From assembly GCA_002633005.1 (NCBI GenBank), contig NMRA01000024.1:1-64000 (forward strand): a DNA stretch of 64,000 nucleotides, read 5' to 3'. The position numbers were made by a program, and so were the translations under genes. This DNA is from Phoronis australis. Taxonomy: Eukaryota; Phoronida; Phoronidae. Of the stretch, positions 1 through 11,334 are shown piece by piece (positions within the stretch are counted from its first letter, which is position 1; every line of letters begins with the position of its first letter). The notes beneath the pieces were generated by a model. The model was not told the origin of the DNA. It saw only the letters and a list, made by a program, of their open reading frames with translations, and made no database searches.

Positions 1-99
1 AATCGCTTTGCATTATATCCAGGTTCTCATTCGTTCCCTTGCGTACATTCACTACTAAAATCAAGCTCAGAGGAGTAGGAGGAACTTTTGTGCAGTGCT

Positions 100-178
100 C
101 GACCAGTAAGGCCAAGATTCGAACCCGGGGGTCTCCCAAACAGGAGTCCGGAGCTCAAACAACTAAGCTACACCGTCC
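100..178 (-). repeat. tRNA-like element (SINE head)
   Basis: The reverse complement reads tagcttagttgtttgagc (A-box-like) and gggttcgaatc (B-box), flanked by imperfect acceptor-like pairing. The spacing fits a tRNA or tRNA-derived SINE. Stems are imperfect, so it is unlikely to be a functional tRNA gene. Confidence 0.45.
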
Positions 179-180
179 CA

Positions 181-3100
181 AAATGGAACACTTCACGATT
201 TCCGTGTCATCCTTACGACAGGGCCTATGCTAATCTTCCCTGTAACGTGATGTCAGAGCACACATTCCGATCCATACAACATGCAGCATGTAAGCCGGTA
301 GACTGCCGTTTGAGAGGAGAGCGAAAGTGATTGAGAAGTAGTTAGAAAAACAATGCGTTATCGAAAAAGTTGAAAAGACCACAGGTTGGGTTAATCAGCT
401 AGTGTCCATAACGAAATCCAGTGGTGAAGGGAGAATTTGTTTTGACATGATACGCGCAAACGAACCGATTGTTCGAAAAAAAACACCGTGTTCCTACGAT
501 GGAAGAAACTCTACAAGAGATATCTGGCGTCAAGATTTAAACATGGCGTTTTACCAAATCAAATTTTACCCCGATTCGTGAACGATTACAATATTTGCTG
601 CCGGTAATAGATATGAACGCTTAATTAATTCTTGCGGTCAGTATGACAAAACAGAAATTTCAGCAGTCGATAAATAAGGTTCCCAGTCACTGTACAGGCG
701 TGCATAACATTCATGACCAATGTAACCGCAGAGAATGACGCGTAGTTATTTGAGAGGTGTGAGAAAGTAATGCAAAACATTATCGGTACATAATTTGATT
801 CTGAATTCCAGTAAATGACTCCGTGATTTGAAGAGCCTGGTGTTTGTGAATTCCGTGTGTCGTTCTTTATGTTTCCATAGGGCCACTTTCAATATAAGTG
901 GCGCTGTGTCAGAGGGTAACTGTTTTATAGATCTACAGTTTTATGGTAGCCTACAGCCTTTCGCACCAGTTCAACGAGTTTGTAACGTGACTATTTGCCG
1001 ATGTGAAAGTTGAAACGGCGCCCTCTAACGTTCACATGCATTCAAATGCCAAAGAATGCAACTAAACGTGAATCATAAGACAATACTTACAGAAAAATAT
1101 CCGGCGACTTTTCTAGGACAGACCTGCAATATCGTTGTCATCAAAGTCGTACTAGATGTATTTGCATGTTCCAAACTGTGCTTATGTGTTACAGGAACTA
1201 AAGACAATGCTATTCTAATATAATCTACGCTAAACAAAGTGCAGTTGTATCCACTGATAACTTGTAAATGTGAAAACGAAAAATATGCAAATAAAATTGG
1301 CATATTATATTTTTACTGTTGTAATTTCCAGCGTGACACAGTCCTGCTTTCTCATTCGAATAAAAAGAAAAAACGCGACGTTTAATGAGTTTTTAAGACA
1401 CCTGCAATTTCCCATTCGACTTAAAAACCGCCGTCGGGAACTTTTGGGTGTTACGTCGCCCGTTTGACGAAAGACGCTGTCGGGTCGTTTTTGCATGTTG
1501 CTGTGAACATTCCACCCTTGCGTTTTGACATAGACGCAGATGTCTCCCGTTTTACTCGTAAGTTACGTTTTTCAAATTAGTTGTCCCGTTTTTTCGTTTT
1601 CGAGTGTTGACAACTACGGAACAAAGTGCTGCGTCTTGTATGAGAATAGAAAGTGCAACGCTATAACCTATGTGGTGACCTATCAAAAGTACATTATTTT
1701 CATATAATTCATTTCAACAAAATAACAGAAATTTAGCTACACAAGTGAAGACTCGGAGGAAAAAACATGCACGTATGCAAGTAATAGTACATTTTCTCAA
1801 CTAATAAATAGTTGTTTCTTACTTTTAAAAGCTATGTTTGTATTTCGTTCCAAAATACAACTACATGCCCACATTCCAAAGCAATCCATGAATAAAAATT
1901 TTCTAAGAGTACACTTAGTGAGCGCTTGTCACTTCGCTTTAGTCTCATTTTATTTCAATATATTTTATATAAACTTTTTTATGAGTTTTATAATTGTCTG
2001 TCAAAAATGTCTCAAAACTTGCTTCTAAAAGTTGTTATTTAATATTGATATCACCTGTACATTGCGCATTGATTTTGCTTTTGTCCCGTTTTGTTTCCTT
2101 TAAAGCATTTCCGACTGTGGTGAATAAGCGTCTCATCGATCAAGTGTTTACCTACAATATCGCCTGGTCGATCATTTAAAGTAGGATAAATACTTCGAAA
2201 TAAACGAACATTGATACATCTTTTGTTGCTAAATTCGCACTGCTTAAAATATCGACGAAAGAAATATTCAATCGTTCAGCATTGTTTTAGCTGTCGTCCT
2301 TGCTACGTATACTTGATTACATGATCGAATTCTTTTTTTTATCCACTGCCTCTCATGATTTTTTTGTCTGGTCTCTTACCCTTGTAAACTCGTTTTATAT
2401 TAATCATACAAAAAAGGTGGGGTTTTAGGCCTTCTCCAATCGTACCATAAATTTCCGAAAATAGGCCCATGGGAGGATATTCTGTAGACGACTTTTCAAA
2501 AGCGTCAAATGAAGCTGGGCGCATTTTCGGAAAGGAGGGTGTATTTTTGGAAAGTGTGCAAGCATTTTATGATACAATTTAAAGCGAAAGTTCCTTTCAA
2601 CGTATGTAGTTGTATTTCACTAATAAGAATTTTATTTACCAATACTTAATTCGCATTCTGCGAAGACAGTGTATATAAGCCGTCCTTTACATTGTGATAA
2701 TACGGTTATTTACCAACAGAGGCACACAATATCTCATCAAATGATAGTCACTTGAGTGATCCCAAATATAATATCTAGCCAAAATACACAAATGTTTACA
2801 TATGTATTTTAAAACAAAAGCATCAGATTCTCAAAACATGCAGACAGTTACAGTAAATACCCGGCACACGATCGTGGTTTCGTAAAAATGTCCTAAAATA
2901 TGCCGACGGGCAAACTTTTCGGTGGGTCTATTTTCGGAAATCCAGGAGACGATTTTTTTTTCGGAATTCGTGTGTCTTGGGAGTTTCGGCTGCGTCCCTG
3001 TGACATCTTGACGTACAATGACAGTGAAGTGTCTATATAGCCAGAATATCATTTACCTAGATAAATGAGTACAATGGCGGCGAATTTAATAATTTGGTGA

Positions 3101-3270
3101 AGTTTATGAATTAGCATTACATGTATAGCATTTGATTTTGGCTACACGCATGGTACTAATTCAAATATCGCAGAAATATTGTTCCTCGCTGACACCTTAT
3201 AGTGGAAAATAAGCTTTTTACGAACATATCAACTCCATTAATCGTAGTTGGTAAATTTGTTTGTTCGTTC
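181..3270. other. No gene recognised
   Basis: Only short open frames with no splice sites or protein character. The DNA is AT-rich and shows no clear tandem repeat. It is probably intergenic or old repeat. Confidence 0.5.
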
Positions 3271-3656
3271 ATCGTTTTGTGCGGTGACGTGCCATCCCCC
3301 ACACTATTCAATATTTTCCTCAATGATATTGCATTTATATTACAAATTTAAATTCAAGTGTTATGTTAGACAACCTGAATTTATCTAATTTTGTACGCAG
3401 ATATTGTTTTAATAGCAGAAAATGAACGCAATCTTCAAATTATGCTTAACCATGTTTCGCGTGGTAGAAATTGAAAACATTGTATTTATTAAGGAAAAAC
3501 AAATGTTGTAACTTTAGAAATAAGACTTACGCTGTCATAATAAAACTACTTTTTGAAATTTAAATCATGTTTACAAATCGAAATCCAAATACTTAGGTGT
3601 CTATTTTAACGACACTGCTCAAATTTCGAATTATTCAGCAGTGGTGACATAATTTC
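3271..3656 (+). pseudogene. LINE reverse transcriptase fragment, palm region
   Basis: Broken frames read RGDVPSPTLFNIFLNDIAF, then LYADIVLIAENERNLQIML, then SKYLGVYFNDTA. These match the known order of non-LTR reverse-transcriptase motifs: QG-x-x-SP-x-LFN-x-F-x-ND, the YADD box (here YADI, so the catalytic second Asp is lost) and the K-x-KYLGV block. Stops and frameshifts show it is dead. It is interrupted at 3669 by a foldback element and resumes at 4147. Confidence 0.8.
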
Positions 3657-3668
3657 TGAATTTCATAA

Positions 3669-4146
3669 GATAATAAAAAGAACGACGGATTTAAACCGGC
3701 GGGCGTGACATGTTTCGGCATTTATTAAAACACCATCATCAGAAGAAAAAACAGTGCCACCTTGCTGTGCCCAATAACAAGTAATGATACAAAGACACAG
3801 TCAGTTACATCTGCAGAGCTCCAATCATGCTCTTTCAATGACTTTGCTATAACAGACCAAGCAGAAACAACAAAGGATCTTTTGAAATATTCGTGAGGCT
3901 CTACACATCAGTTGGTGCAAGCCCAGTCTCAATAGGCAACTGGCACACCAAAGGTTGTTAGTCTAGTCTATTATTACTCCCCTGTAACAGTTTGTGTTTG
4001 TATATGATTACTTGTTGCTGGCGTAGCAAGGTGGCCTCTGTCTTTTCTTCTGATGATGGTGTTTCAATAAACGTAAAAACACGTCAAGCTGTTTTAAACT
4101 CGTCGTTGTTTTTAATAACATATCCTGCTACTTGCTATTAAGGAGA
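3669..4146. mobile_element. Foldback element nested in the LINE, Penelope-like terminal-repeat signature
   Basis: The first and last ~140 bases are inverted copies of each other (aacgacgg-tttaaa, then tttatt-aaacaccatcatcagaag, then gccaccttgct, then acaagtaat). A 12-bp direct repeat tgaatttcataa flanks it at 3657-3668 and 4147-4158, which marks the insertion exactly. Each arm carries, read outward, the block cttctgatgatggtgttt followed by a GAAAC-like box. This resembles the ends of Penelope-like retroelements, some of which carry hammerhead ribozymes. No coding capacity. Confidence 0.7.
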
Positions 4147-4705
4147 TGAATTTCATAACCTGAAAGATATTGGCTACGAAACTTTTAACAATTTCTATTC
4201 CGCCTGCTTACTGACAACCCATTGTGGAATATTGCTCCGGAGTCTTGAGATTTCAGGATTTTCGTTGTTGTAACTTTGTACAAAACAGAGGTATGAGGTA
4301 TTATTTTGGTTTCCCTAGCTCAGCTCCTATTGCTGCTATAAGAGGTGACATGGGCTGCATTTCCCCGAGATATAATCATCACATGAATATGGATCGTCTG
4401 TAGAAAAGAATGTTGAGCTTTAATTGTGGAAAATTTACCAGAAAAACTTTTGAATTGGACTACAACCAAAACAATTGAAATTGGTCCTCATAGATAAAAA
4501 AGATGCTCAACTTTTGTCAGTTAAATCATATATTTGAATCCAAAATTAATTGCCATATTACTATTTTACAAATAAATCTTATTAAGACTGTGGTTGATGA
4601 TTGGAAAAATATTGTTAATCAATCACTTAAGCTAAAAACCTGCAAAATGTTTGAAAAAAATGGCTTCTTAATGAAAACCACATACGTTCCTGTTTGACCA
4701 GATAT
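4147..4705 (+). pseudogene. LINE reverse transcriptase fragment, C-terminal part (same copy)
   Basis: The frame reads HNLKDIGYETFNNFYSACL, then VQNRGMRYYFG, SSAPIAAIRGDMGCISPRY. These are typical of the region after the RT palm in CR1/L2/RTE-like LINEs (QNRAMRYYLG-x-x-x-x-AP-x-AA-x-GEMGW). It continues to a frame ending LKTCKMFEKNGFLM. Stops separate the pieces. It continues the LINE broken off at 3656. Confidence 0.75.
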
Positions 4706-5580
4706 CGTACATCACTTTTATGACAATTTCGTTTTGAAATTCTTCCACTTCATATTGCATGCGCGCACCCAGGGGGGGAGGTCTGGGGCCCCCAAATGGG
4801 GAAGTGGGCAAAAAGGTCTGCCCCCGAGAGACAAAAAGTCCGAGAAACTGGGACCAAAGTCCACTAAATAAGCGCAAAGTCGCAATTCACACAGGTGTCC
4901 CCGTTTTTTATGTTTAGTCCGCCCGCTCTTTTGTTAGCAAATGGTCCACAACGTCGGGAATTCGAGCACCCCATATCGAAGGCTGGGTGCGCGCATGTAT
5001 TGAAACTGGTAGGGTTTCTAACATTCATCTATGTAATAGACTTTGTTTGCTTTATAAATTGCAAACATAACGATTATATTCATTTTTTAGCCTTTGTCCC
5101 TTTTACGAAGATTTAAGAGTTTGTTGTTTAATAAAATCACACTTATTCTCCCGGGTTTCGACCTGTTAATTTCAAAGTTGCTGTTTTATGTAATTATTTT
5201 TGTAATGATCTGGCTAGAACTAAAGAAGGTGCTTATAATAGACGACGAAATTTTCTGTTCACTTAATTTCTTAATTTAATAGTTTTTGAGTTTCGAATGA
5301 AATTGCATTGTGCATTGCTGTTCTTGTAATCTGTTTAAACTGACTAATAAGCTCAGTGGGCTGGGTGTTCAAGTAATATTGGTCACTACAAGAAAAATTA
5401 ATTTCTCTTTATTTTCTCTCTGTAGGTCCTTATCGCATGTTCACGTAGTATGTAACGTTCTTACCAAGTGTTGTTTTATTACAAAACGTGACTCATCTCG
5501 TGTACATTTTTGTAAAACATTTGATCATTTAGATTATTTATAACTTATTGTAAGCATAAGAAGCTCTATGAAGCATTTAT
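4706..5580. other. No gene recognised; G/C-run repeat tail
   Basis: 4770-4830 has runs such as cagggggggaggtctggggcc, a type seen at transposon ends elsewhere in the window (8690-8770, 11020-11100). The rest is AT-rich with hydrophobic but featureless frames. Confidence 0.4.
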
Positions 5581-5589
5581 ATTATACCC

Positions 5590-6700
5590 ATACATGGCTT
5601 TTCATTAGTTTTTTTGCTTGCCGGTGCCTTGGATGATCTGATTGGAGATAAAAATAAGTTTTTGTTGTGGTGTGGAAAGCTTGAGGCACACTAGTTAGGT
5701 GTGATTGGTAATATTCAATGGTAGAAACGTACGAGGTAGGTTTGTTGCCACCCGGGGTGGCATTGTTAGAGTTCTTAGCCACAGTAGTGAATGTGAAGAT
5801 TTATGTCTCAGAATTAGATAGTTGTGAAGATCTTGTTATATGAGATATATTAATGTAAAAATACATATAGCTGAACAGAAATAACGGAAATTCAGCTTCG
5901 TACAGCAATTCATTTCATTGCCTCTTCATTTCTACAGTACAGGGCAAAAGTGTACCCAGCAGGCATTCCCAGTAATCTGTACTGAAATGGAAAATTATAT
6001 CCTCAGTTGAAAGTTACACATAATTTGAATTTAATACAAGGTTAAAAATCATTTAAAACACTAAGTAAGTACGTAAAATCCATAAAAACAAATTTCTTTA
6101 CTCTAATGAAAATGATACTGGTTTTCGCCGTGCACAACTGCGCTAAAATAGCTGTGAAGCGATACAAAAACACTTGCACTTCATTATTTACTTGGCTGCC
6201 ATTGCAAACGACACGGAAGTGACGCCACACTACACACTGGAAAATCCACAGGTTTCAACAGCGACTCAGTTTGTATATTTTGCGCTCATCACTCTTGTTA
6301 CGTTTGTATAATGATTGATTGATGCATTATTTAGAGGGGGTTGGGGCTCCGCAAACCGGACGAAGAACTTTCATTTTCATTTTCATTTTTGGTGTAGAAT
6401 TCCGATTTCATTTAAAATTTTACAAAAATAGGACATTTGCCAAAGAAATAAAAATTCTTCGTCCGGATTGCAGAAATTTGATTTGACCTAATTTTTATAT
6501 CAAACCAACCTTCACTCCCCGTATTGGACTTATACAAAGACGGTGCCGAGTCCATTTTGCCTGGCGTGAATTTTGAACTCAAGGTTGAAAGCAAACGTGC
6601 CGTGGAGAATGAAAATTCAGTTTAAGTCCGCGCAAACTTTATGATACACAAACTAAGTTTTCACGCACGTCAAAAATTTCTAAACATTCAGCGCGGCAAA
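5590..6700. repeat. Dispersed repeat, copy 1
   Basis: Shares ordered blocks with 52630-53830: cggtgccttggatgatctg, acagcaattcatt, tatttacttggctgcca, and gcattatttagagggggt. The copies run in the same direction and are about 70-80% alike by eye. Both contain a small hairpin around tctgtactgaaat. No coding product recognised. Confidence 0.7.
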
Positions 6701-7215
6701 ATTACCAATCTAAAAAGAAAATGGCCTATTTCGGCTGTCTTGCTTACAAATAAAGGCTTCAACAAATATAGGCGAAGGGCAACTATAACAGGGCCATTTC
6801 CATGGATGTTTTAATTGGCATTTTTTCACTAGGGCCACGTGCAGATACCAGACGTGACTCACCAAACCCATGCACTCCATAACCTCGCTTCGTGCCAATT
6901 GCTTTGGAGCACAATTCCAATAAATAGCGGAGAAAATGATCATGTAAATAGTTACAAATTACCGCTTAAAAATAAGCGTAAAAATAGTGAAGAAATAGCG
7001 GAGAAAATGTTCACATGTAAACGCTGCTAATGGACGTGGAAAACGTCTGTCCAAGAAAAACAAGGATCAGTACTTTTGAAGTAAAGAACTTTTAACAAAA
7101 ACACTGATAACAAGTGGTTGCTTTCTCCTTGAGTTTCAACAGATGCCGTGTCCGAGCATAGCAATTGCTGGTCGCCAGGCAACTAGTTATTAAATAAGGT
7201 GAAATTATGTCTTAC

Positions 7216-7375
7216 CTGAAAATATTTCAATAACAGATTGTTCTATTTTATGTTCTTCTTTTAAATAAACGCCCAGTGCCGTTATGTCCCAGCTTGTCAC
7301 ATGTCCATGTTCACCGCGCTGTCTTTTGGTATCGCTTCTGGTTCGAACCCTACTAGTCTTTCGTTTCGGCGCCAT
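7216..7375 (-). CDS. Possible first coding exon of an unrecognised nuclear protein
   Basis: The frame opens at ATG 7375 with MAPKRKTSRVRTRSDTKRQR, a strongly basic stretch like a nuclear localisation signal. It continues VTSWDITALGVYLKEEHK and IEQSVIEIFSG. The last part has the hydrophobic spacing of a SAM-like helix bundle (W-x-DI-x-x-LG-x-YL), but this is weak. It ends at a consensus donor gtaaga at 7215, phase 1. The frame also stays open upstream to 7423. No following exon was found. It may be the start of a host gene or of a transposon gene. Confidence 0.4.
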
Positions 7376-7460
7376 TCCTTCGAAACACACAGTGCTCTGT
7401 GGAATGCCAACCGACTCGTGCACGTGACCTATGAATTTATATCAGAGACCGTATTTGCAT

Positions 7461-7620
7461 ATGTGTTAACACTACACGTGCTTTTATAGCCTGTTATTAG
7501 CCTCGATTGATGCGCCGTGTTAGTATTTTCACTTTGGCCTCGTGAAATTACTGACACGACACATCAAGCGAGGCTAATAAGACAGACATAGGCTATAAAA
7601 GCACGTGCATTTTAACACAT
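7461..7620. mobile_element. Foldback MITE, ~160 bp
   Basis: The first ~70 bases (atgtgttaac, cacgtgcttttatagcct, attagcctcg) recur inverted in the last ~75 (cgaggctaataa, aggctataaaagcacgtg, ttaacacat). The element is almost all hairpin, with no coding room. No clear target duplication seen. Confidence 0.7.
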
Positions 7621-7985
7621 TTATACCACATACCTAAGATCTAACCCATATTTCTTTGCCGAGTCCTAATTTTTTCCTCTTTGGTCAATACGCGTAGGAA
7701 TACAAAGACACTGGTGAGAAGCGACTACACTTTTTATTGTTTTAATCGCATTTAGCAAGTCGCACTGTAAACATGAATACATGAAATACATGATTTTAAA
7801 AGAATTTTAAATATATAATATAACACCAATAATGTAATGATTCAATAAACTCAAAAATTTAAAAATTCATAACTGGCTAATATGACCTATTTTTGTTGAC
7901 CGAAGCGGCGCGATTAAAGTAAAATTTTGAATCGACTGTTGTTAGTGCGGTGAGTCGGATTTACGTTTCTTTATATTTACTGTGA

Positions 7986-8106
7986 TGCTGAAGACCACGC
8001 CAGTTATTGTCGAATTTCCGAAAATGGACGTTAGGACACTGGATGTGTTGGTTGAGGAGCAGTCGGATGATAAACTGAGAGTTCAAGCCGAGGCGCACTG
8101 GCGGCG
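7986..8106 (+). CDS. Possible N-terminal coding fragment, unrecognised
   Basis: From ATG 7985-7987 (cactgtgATG) the plus strand reads MLKTTPVIVEFPKMDVRTL and then DVLVEEQSDDKLRVQAEAHW. The composition looks like real protein, with balanced charge and no low-complexity sequence. After about 8106 the sequence changes to a repeat (agcaatgaaaaaagtggggc) and the frame soon stops. It could be a first exon in divergent layout with the minus-strand exon ending at 7375, or a transposon fragment. No homology recognised. Confidence 0.25.
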
Positions 8107-8640
8107 CAGCAATGAAAAAAGTGGGGCTATAGCCCCCACAGGAGCGGATCCAGGAATTTAAGTTAGGGAGGGACAGGGAAGAGCATTAGCCAGATATTCG
8201 CACCCCCAAACTGCCAAATAGAATCTGGGGGACATGGCTTCCTTGGTCCCTTTAAATCCATGGGCGGTACAGCAATGAAAAGTGGGAGTTATATCTCCCA
8301 GTCCCCTATGGTGCACCATCTATGTGGTGTCAGGGTGGGAGACTGTGGATTGGGGAGTGTCACGCTAGATCTTGCAGTGAATGTTGTAGCTGATGCTACT
8401 AATGGTATAATCAGCCTAGCTGATTTGTTCACTAACGGTCTTGGGCTAAGTACCGAGCACAGGTTGCTCTGCTCACTGATACCTTCTGTGGCGTACTATT
8501 GCTCAGGCTTTGGATATTTTTGTGCCCGGTCAATTGCACAATACTGTCGCTACCACTTGCACGCGCCTTTATGCACAGTTCTTGTTTGGGCTTAAGCTAT
8601 TGGATCGAGGGTCCTTTGATTTTGTTTACTTCGATAACTG

Positions 8641-8780
8641 CCCGCTTTACAGTGGCGGATCTAGGATATCACAAGGGGGGCCCAACATTTTGTCCGGCTG
8701 TAAGCATTCGCGCAAACCACGATTGTAGATGCGCATAGCACCGAATGGGGGGAGGTCGGGAGGGGGAAATTTTTCTGTAT
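8641..8780. repeat. hAT-like MITE end
   Basis: cagtggcggatctagg at 8651 is a typical terminal sequence of hAT-like MITEs, followed by G-rich DNA (aatggggggaggtcggg). The same kind of sequence occurs reversed at 11020-11122. The other end of this copy was not found. Confidence 0.4.
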
Positions 8781-8881
8781 TTTCTTCTAAAAATCAAGCA
8801 TTTTCCTTGATTCCTGAAGTATTATCCAAGAAAAATAGGCAAAAAAACATGGAGAACGTGTCAAACAGAAAAAAATGCAAG

Positions 8882-9105
8882 TACCACAGACTCGAACTAA
8901 CCACCTGGGCTGAGTTGCATAAAGCTTCAAAAGATATCCGCTGGATAAGTTTGATTGTTGCATGACGTCATGTGCATTGTTCAACAATAACAACGTGACG
9001 CGTGATAATGCGACGTCATTGTTGCTATGCGGCGTATAACTTTTATGCAACTGGGCCCTGGCGGATAGAGCGCGCGTGCTTTACCACTACACCATCACTA
9101 CATTC
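8882..9105 (-). repeat. tRNA-like SINE split by a MITE
   Basis: Removing the MITE at 8909-9056 and one copy of its target duplication gives, on the minus strand, gtgatggtgtagtggtaaag (A-box) and ggttagttcgagtctgtgg (B-box). The order and spacing are those of a tRNA or tRNA-derived SINE head. The insertion falls between the A and B boxes. Confidence 0.65.
8909..9056. mobile_element. 148-bp MITE with 5-bp target duplication
   Basis: It begins gctgagttgcataaa and ends with the inverse of gcccagttgcataaa. It is flanked on both sides by cctgg (8904-8908 and 9057-9061). It has no coding capacity. The host is a tRNA-like sequence. Confidence 0.8.
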
Positions 9106-9109
9106 CTAA

Positions 9110-10440
9110 GCTGTTACTTGTTTATAGTCCACAGCGTTTGCGCGCGAAACCTACTTCTTTTTCTAATGCTTATTAGACGTTTTATATTTTGTGCAATCGG
9201 TTCTTAACAAATTTGTTGTATTTAAAATAGTCTTCAAATGCTCAAGAGACAAAATCCGTTTTTCGTGTTGGCAATAATGACGGGATTGCTTTGGAAATCG
9301 TCTTAAGTTAAGGTTTGACAAAGACAGGATTATGATTTTCTGAGTGATTCACTAAGGCTTCGATTAAAATACACATCTTACCAGCAGCTTCTGTTTTTTC
9401 ATCGTCACCCAGATTCCATTTCCTTTAAAAAATGAAGTGAATTTTCTTCATTGCACAGTGAAGCAGACGACGGAAACAGAGCCGTAGTGCACAGCGCTTC
9501 TGCCGGTCGCCTGGGATATCGCGGGAGAGCCTATACTTAGCCATAGTTCCGTTACGAATGCGCCGTGTTCCGAATTTGACACTTGAAATTGGATCTGAGC
9601 CCCCCCGCCAAACACTAAAACTGCACACATTTAAATCTTGTTTCATCCGTATAATTTTAATTACCGGGGTTATTTAATAAACTCAACATTTTCTTACGCT
9701 CTTACTGTTTTATTTTTTGCGGCAGCCAAGGGAGGGGGCCCTAAATCCGCCTATGTTTTAATAAAATACAACTCTAGTCAAAGGTGGTCGCCATACTCGG
9801 TAACAGAAACTGAAAGTGGTTTCCCAGATTTCAATCAATAGAAATTGTGGAATGTTATGACGTCGATCTCATTACTTTAAACAATGATATGCCATATTAA
9901 ACAACAGTCCCCCCACTGTGAAAAGGTGTATTGTCTGCCATGTTGTTGTGATTACTATGCGTTACCGCCAATGATTGAACGAGATTGCACTGGCCAATGA
10001 AAACGGCCGTTGTGTACCGCTCAAGGGACACAGCCAAAAGAGATCGGCTGTCTAGCGAATAGGGCAGGTTGTTTGCAAATAATACGTGAGTGAATTCGGT
10101 AAGAAAAAAAAAACATTTCCATGATACTGAGATTTTGAATTACTCTCATATCACAAGCAAATAATCGAACTGACATAAACCGCAAATCGGTAATCGAATC
10201 GTGCCCAAAGAATTCCGATTCAATTATCCGTTCAAAACTGTTGCAGCCCTAGACAACAATAGGCCTACTGCTCGAAATCGAACTTACACAAAAACGGCAT
10301 TTGGGCAACAGGTAAACATTGCTCAAATGAATTATTATAGAAACAATTGAAAACAGTAAGAATACACACGCACACACATATTCAGGTACCCAATTATTAG
10401 TAACTTTTGAAAGGTTTGTAAATACACCTGTTTTTAGAGC
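9110..10440. other. No gene recognised
   Basis: Short frames only. 9595-9740 contains G-run sequence of the same repeat type as 8700. Nothing has splice sites or a protein signature. Confidence 0.4.
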
Positions 10441-10445
10441 CTAAG

Positions 10446-11121
10446 CAGTGGCGGANCAATTGTTGTCAACGTGATTCAGCTTAATAAAGTGATACCTAAT
10501 TATTTATTGTCGCTTTTAATAATAGACTATGAATTGAGAGCACCATCGTTCGCTAGTTTTTCTCGTAACGAGACAGAACACATGTTTATTTCCGGACTAA
10601 CAGTAGAGGTCTTCGTTCTTAAACAACTTGAGGCTGCTGTTATGCGATCATCTGATATTCAAGTTTTTACGCCCCGTCGGTGCTCTTTAATTATGCTCTT
10701 GAATATTTGGAAATTGTCTAAACCCCTGTATACACACCACACTTTTTCGTATACGACTTTTCGTATGCTAAAAACTTAAAGGTGTGTGTAAGCAGATGTT
10801 CCAACAAAATTTTTTTCTGGTGGCGTGACTCATACCCTGATGTGCACAATATGGTTTCACGAAACTTATGTGCCAAGTTCATGTGACGAAATCGAGAAGA
10901 GTTTTTAATTATCTTAAGAAAAACTCCAGAGACATGTTAAGTGCCAGAAACTTACCAGGATGCATGGAACTTTCACTATTTGGCTACAAAAACAAAAAAT
11001 ATCTTACACGGGAGGGGAAACCCCCCTCCCAACCTCCTCCCGCTCGGCGCCACGCGCCTACGATTCGACCTTGGCGGGAATCCTAAACCCCCCCTTGCTG
11101 AAAACGTAGATCCGCCCCTGC
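10446..11121. mobile_element. Possible hAT-like non-autonomous element
   Basis: It starts cagtggcgga and ends with the inverse of cagggggcgga-like sequence (gatccgcccctg at 11110-11121). The N at 10456 lies in the left end. The right end carries a C-rich stretch shared in inverse with 8690-8770. No convincing 8-bp target duplication was seen, so the borders are tentative. Confidence 0.45.
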
Positions 11122-11334
11122 TCAAGTAGGATACATCGTAGCGAAAGATATCTATACCTTGACGAGATCTATTTACATTTCATAAAGATATACTCCTCAC
11201 CCCTAAGGGGTGCACTGATATGACTTTGTAAAGTAAAAATTAAAAAAATCGCTTTAACATCTTTGTTGATGCCGTGCATCATTTTTTGTCATTGGTTGTT
11301 GTATTTCATTTACTTGTTACGCTGTTTATTTTCT

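Noticed and set aside
8260-8595. 111-residue plus-strand open frame (MGGTAMKSGS...)
   Set aside because: It begins inside repeat sequence that recurs at 8110-8140, with no family match and no splice signals. Chance frame more likely.
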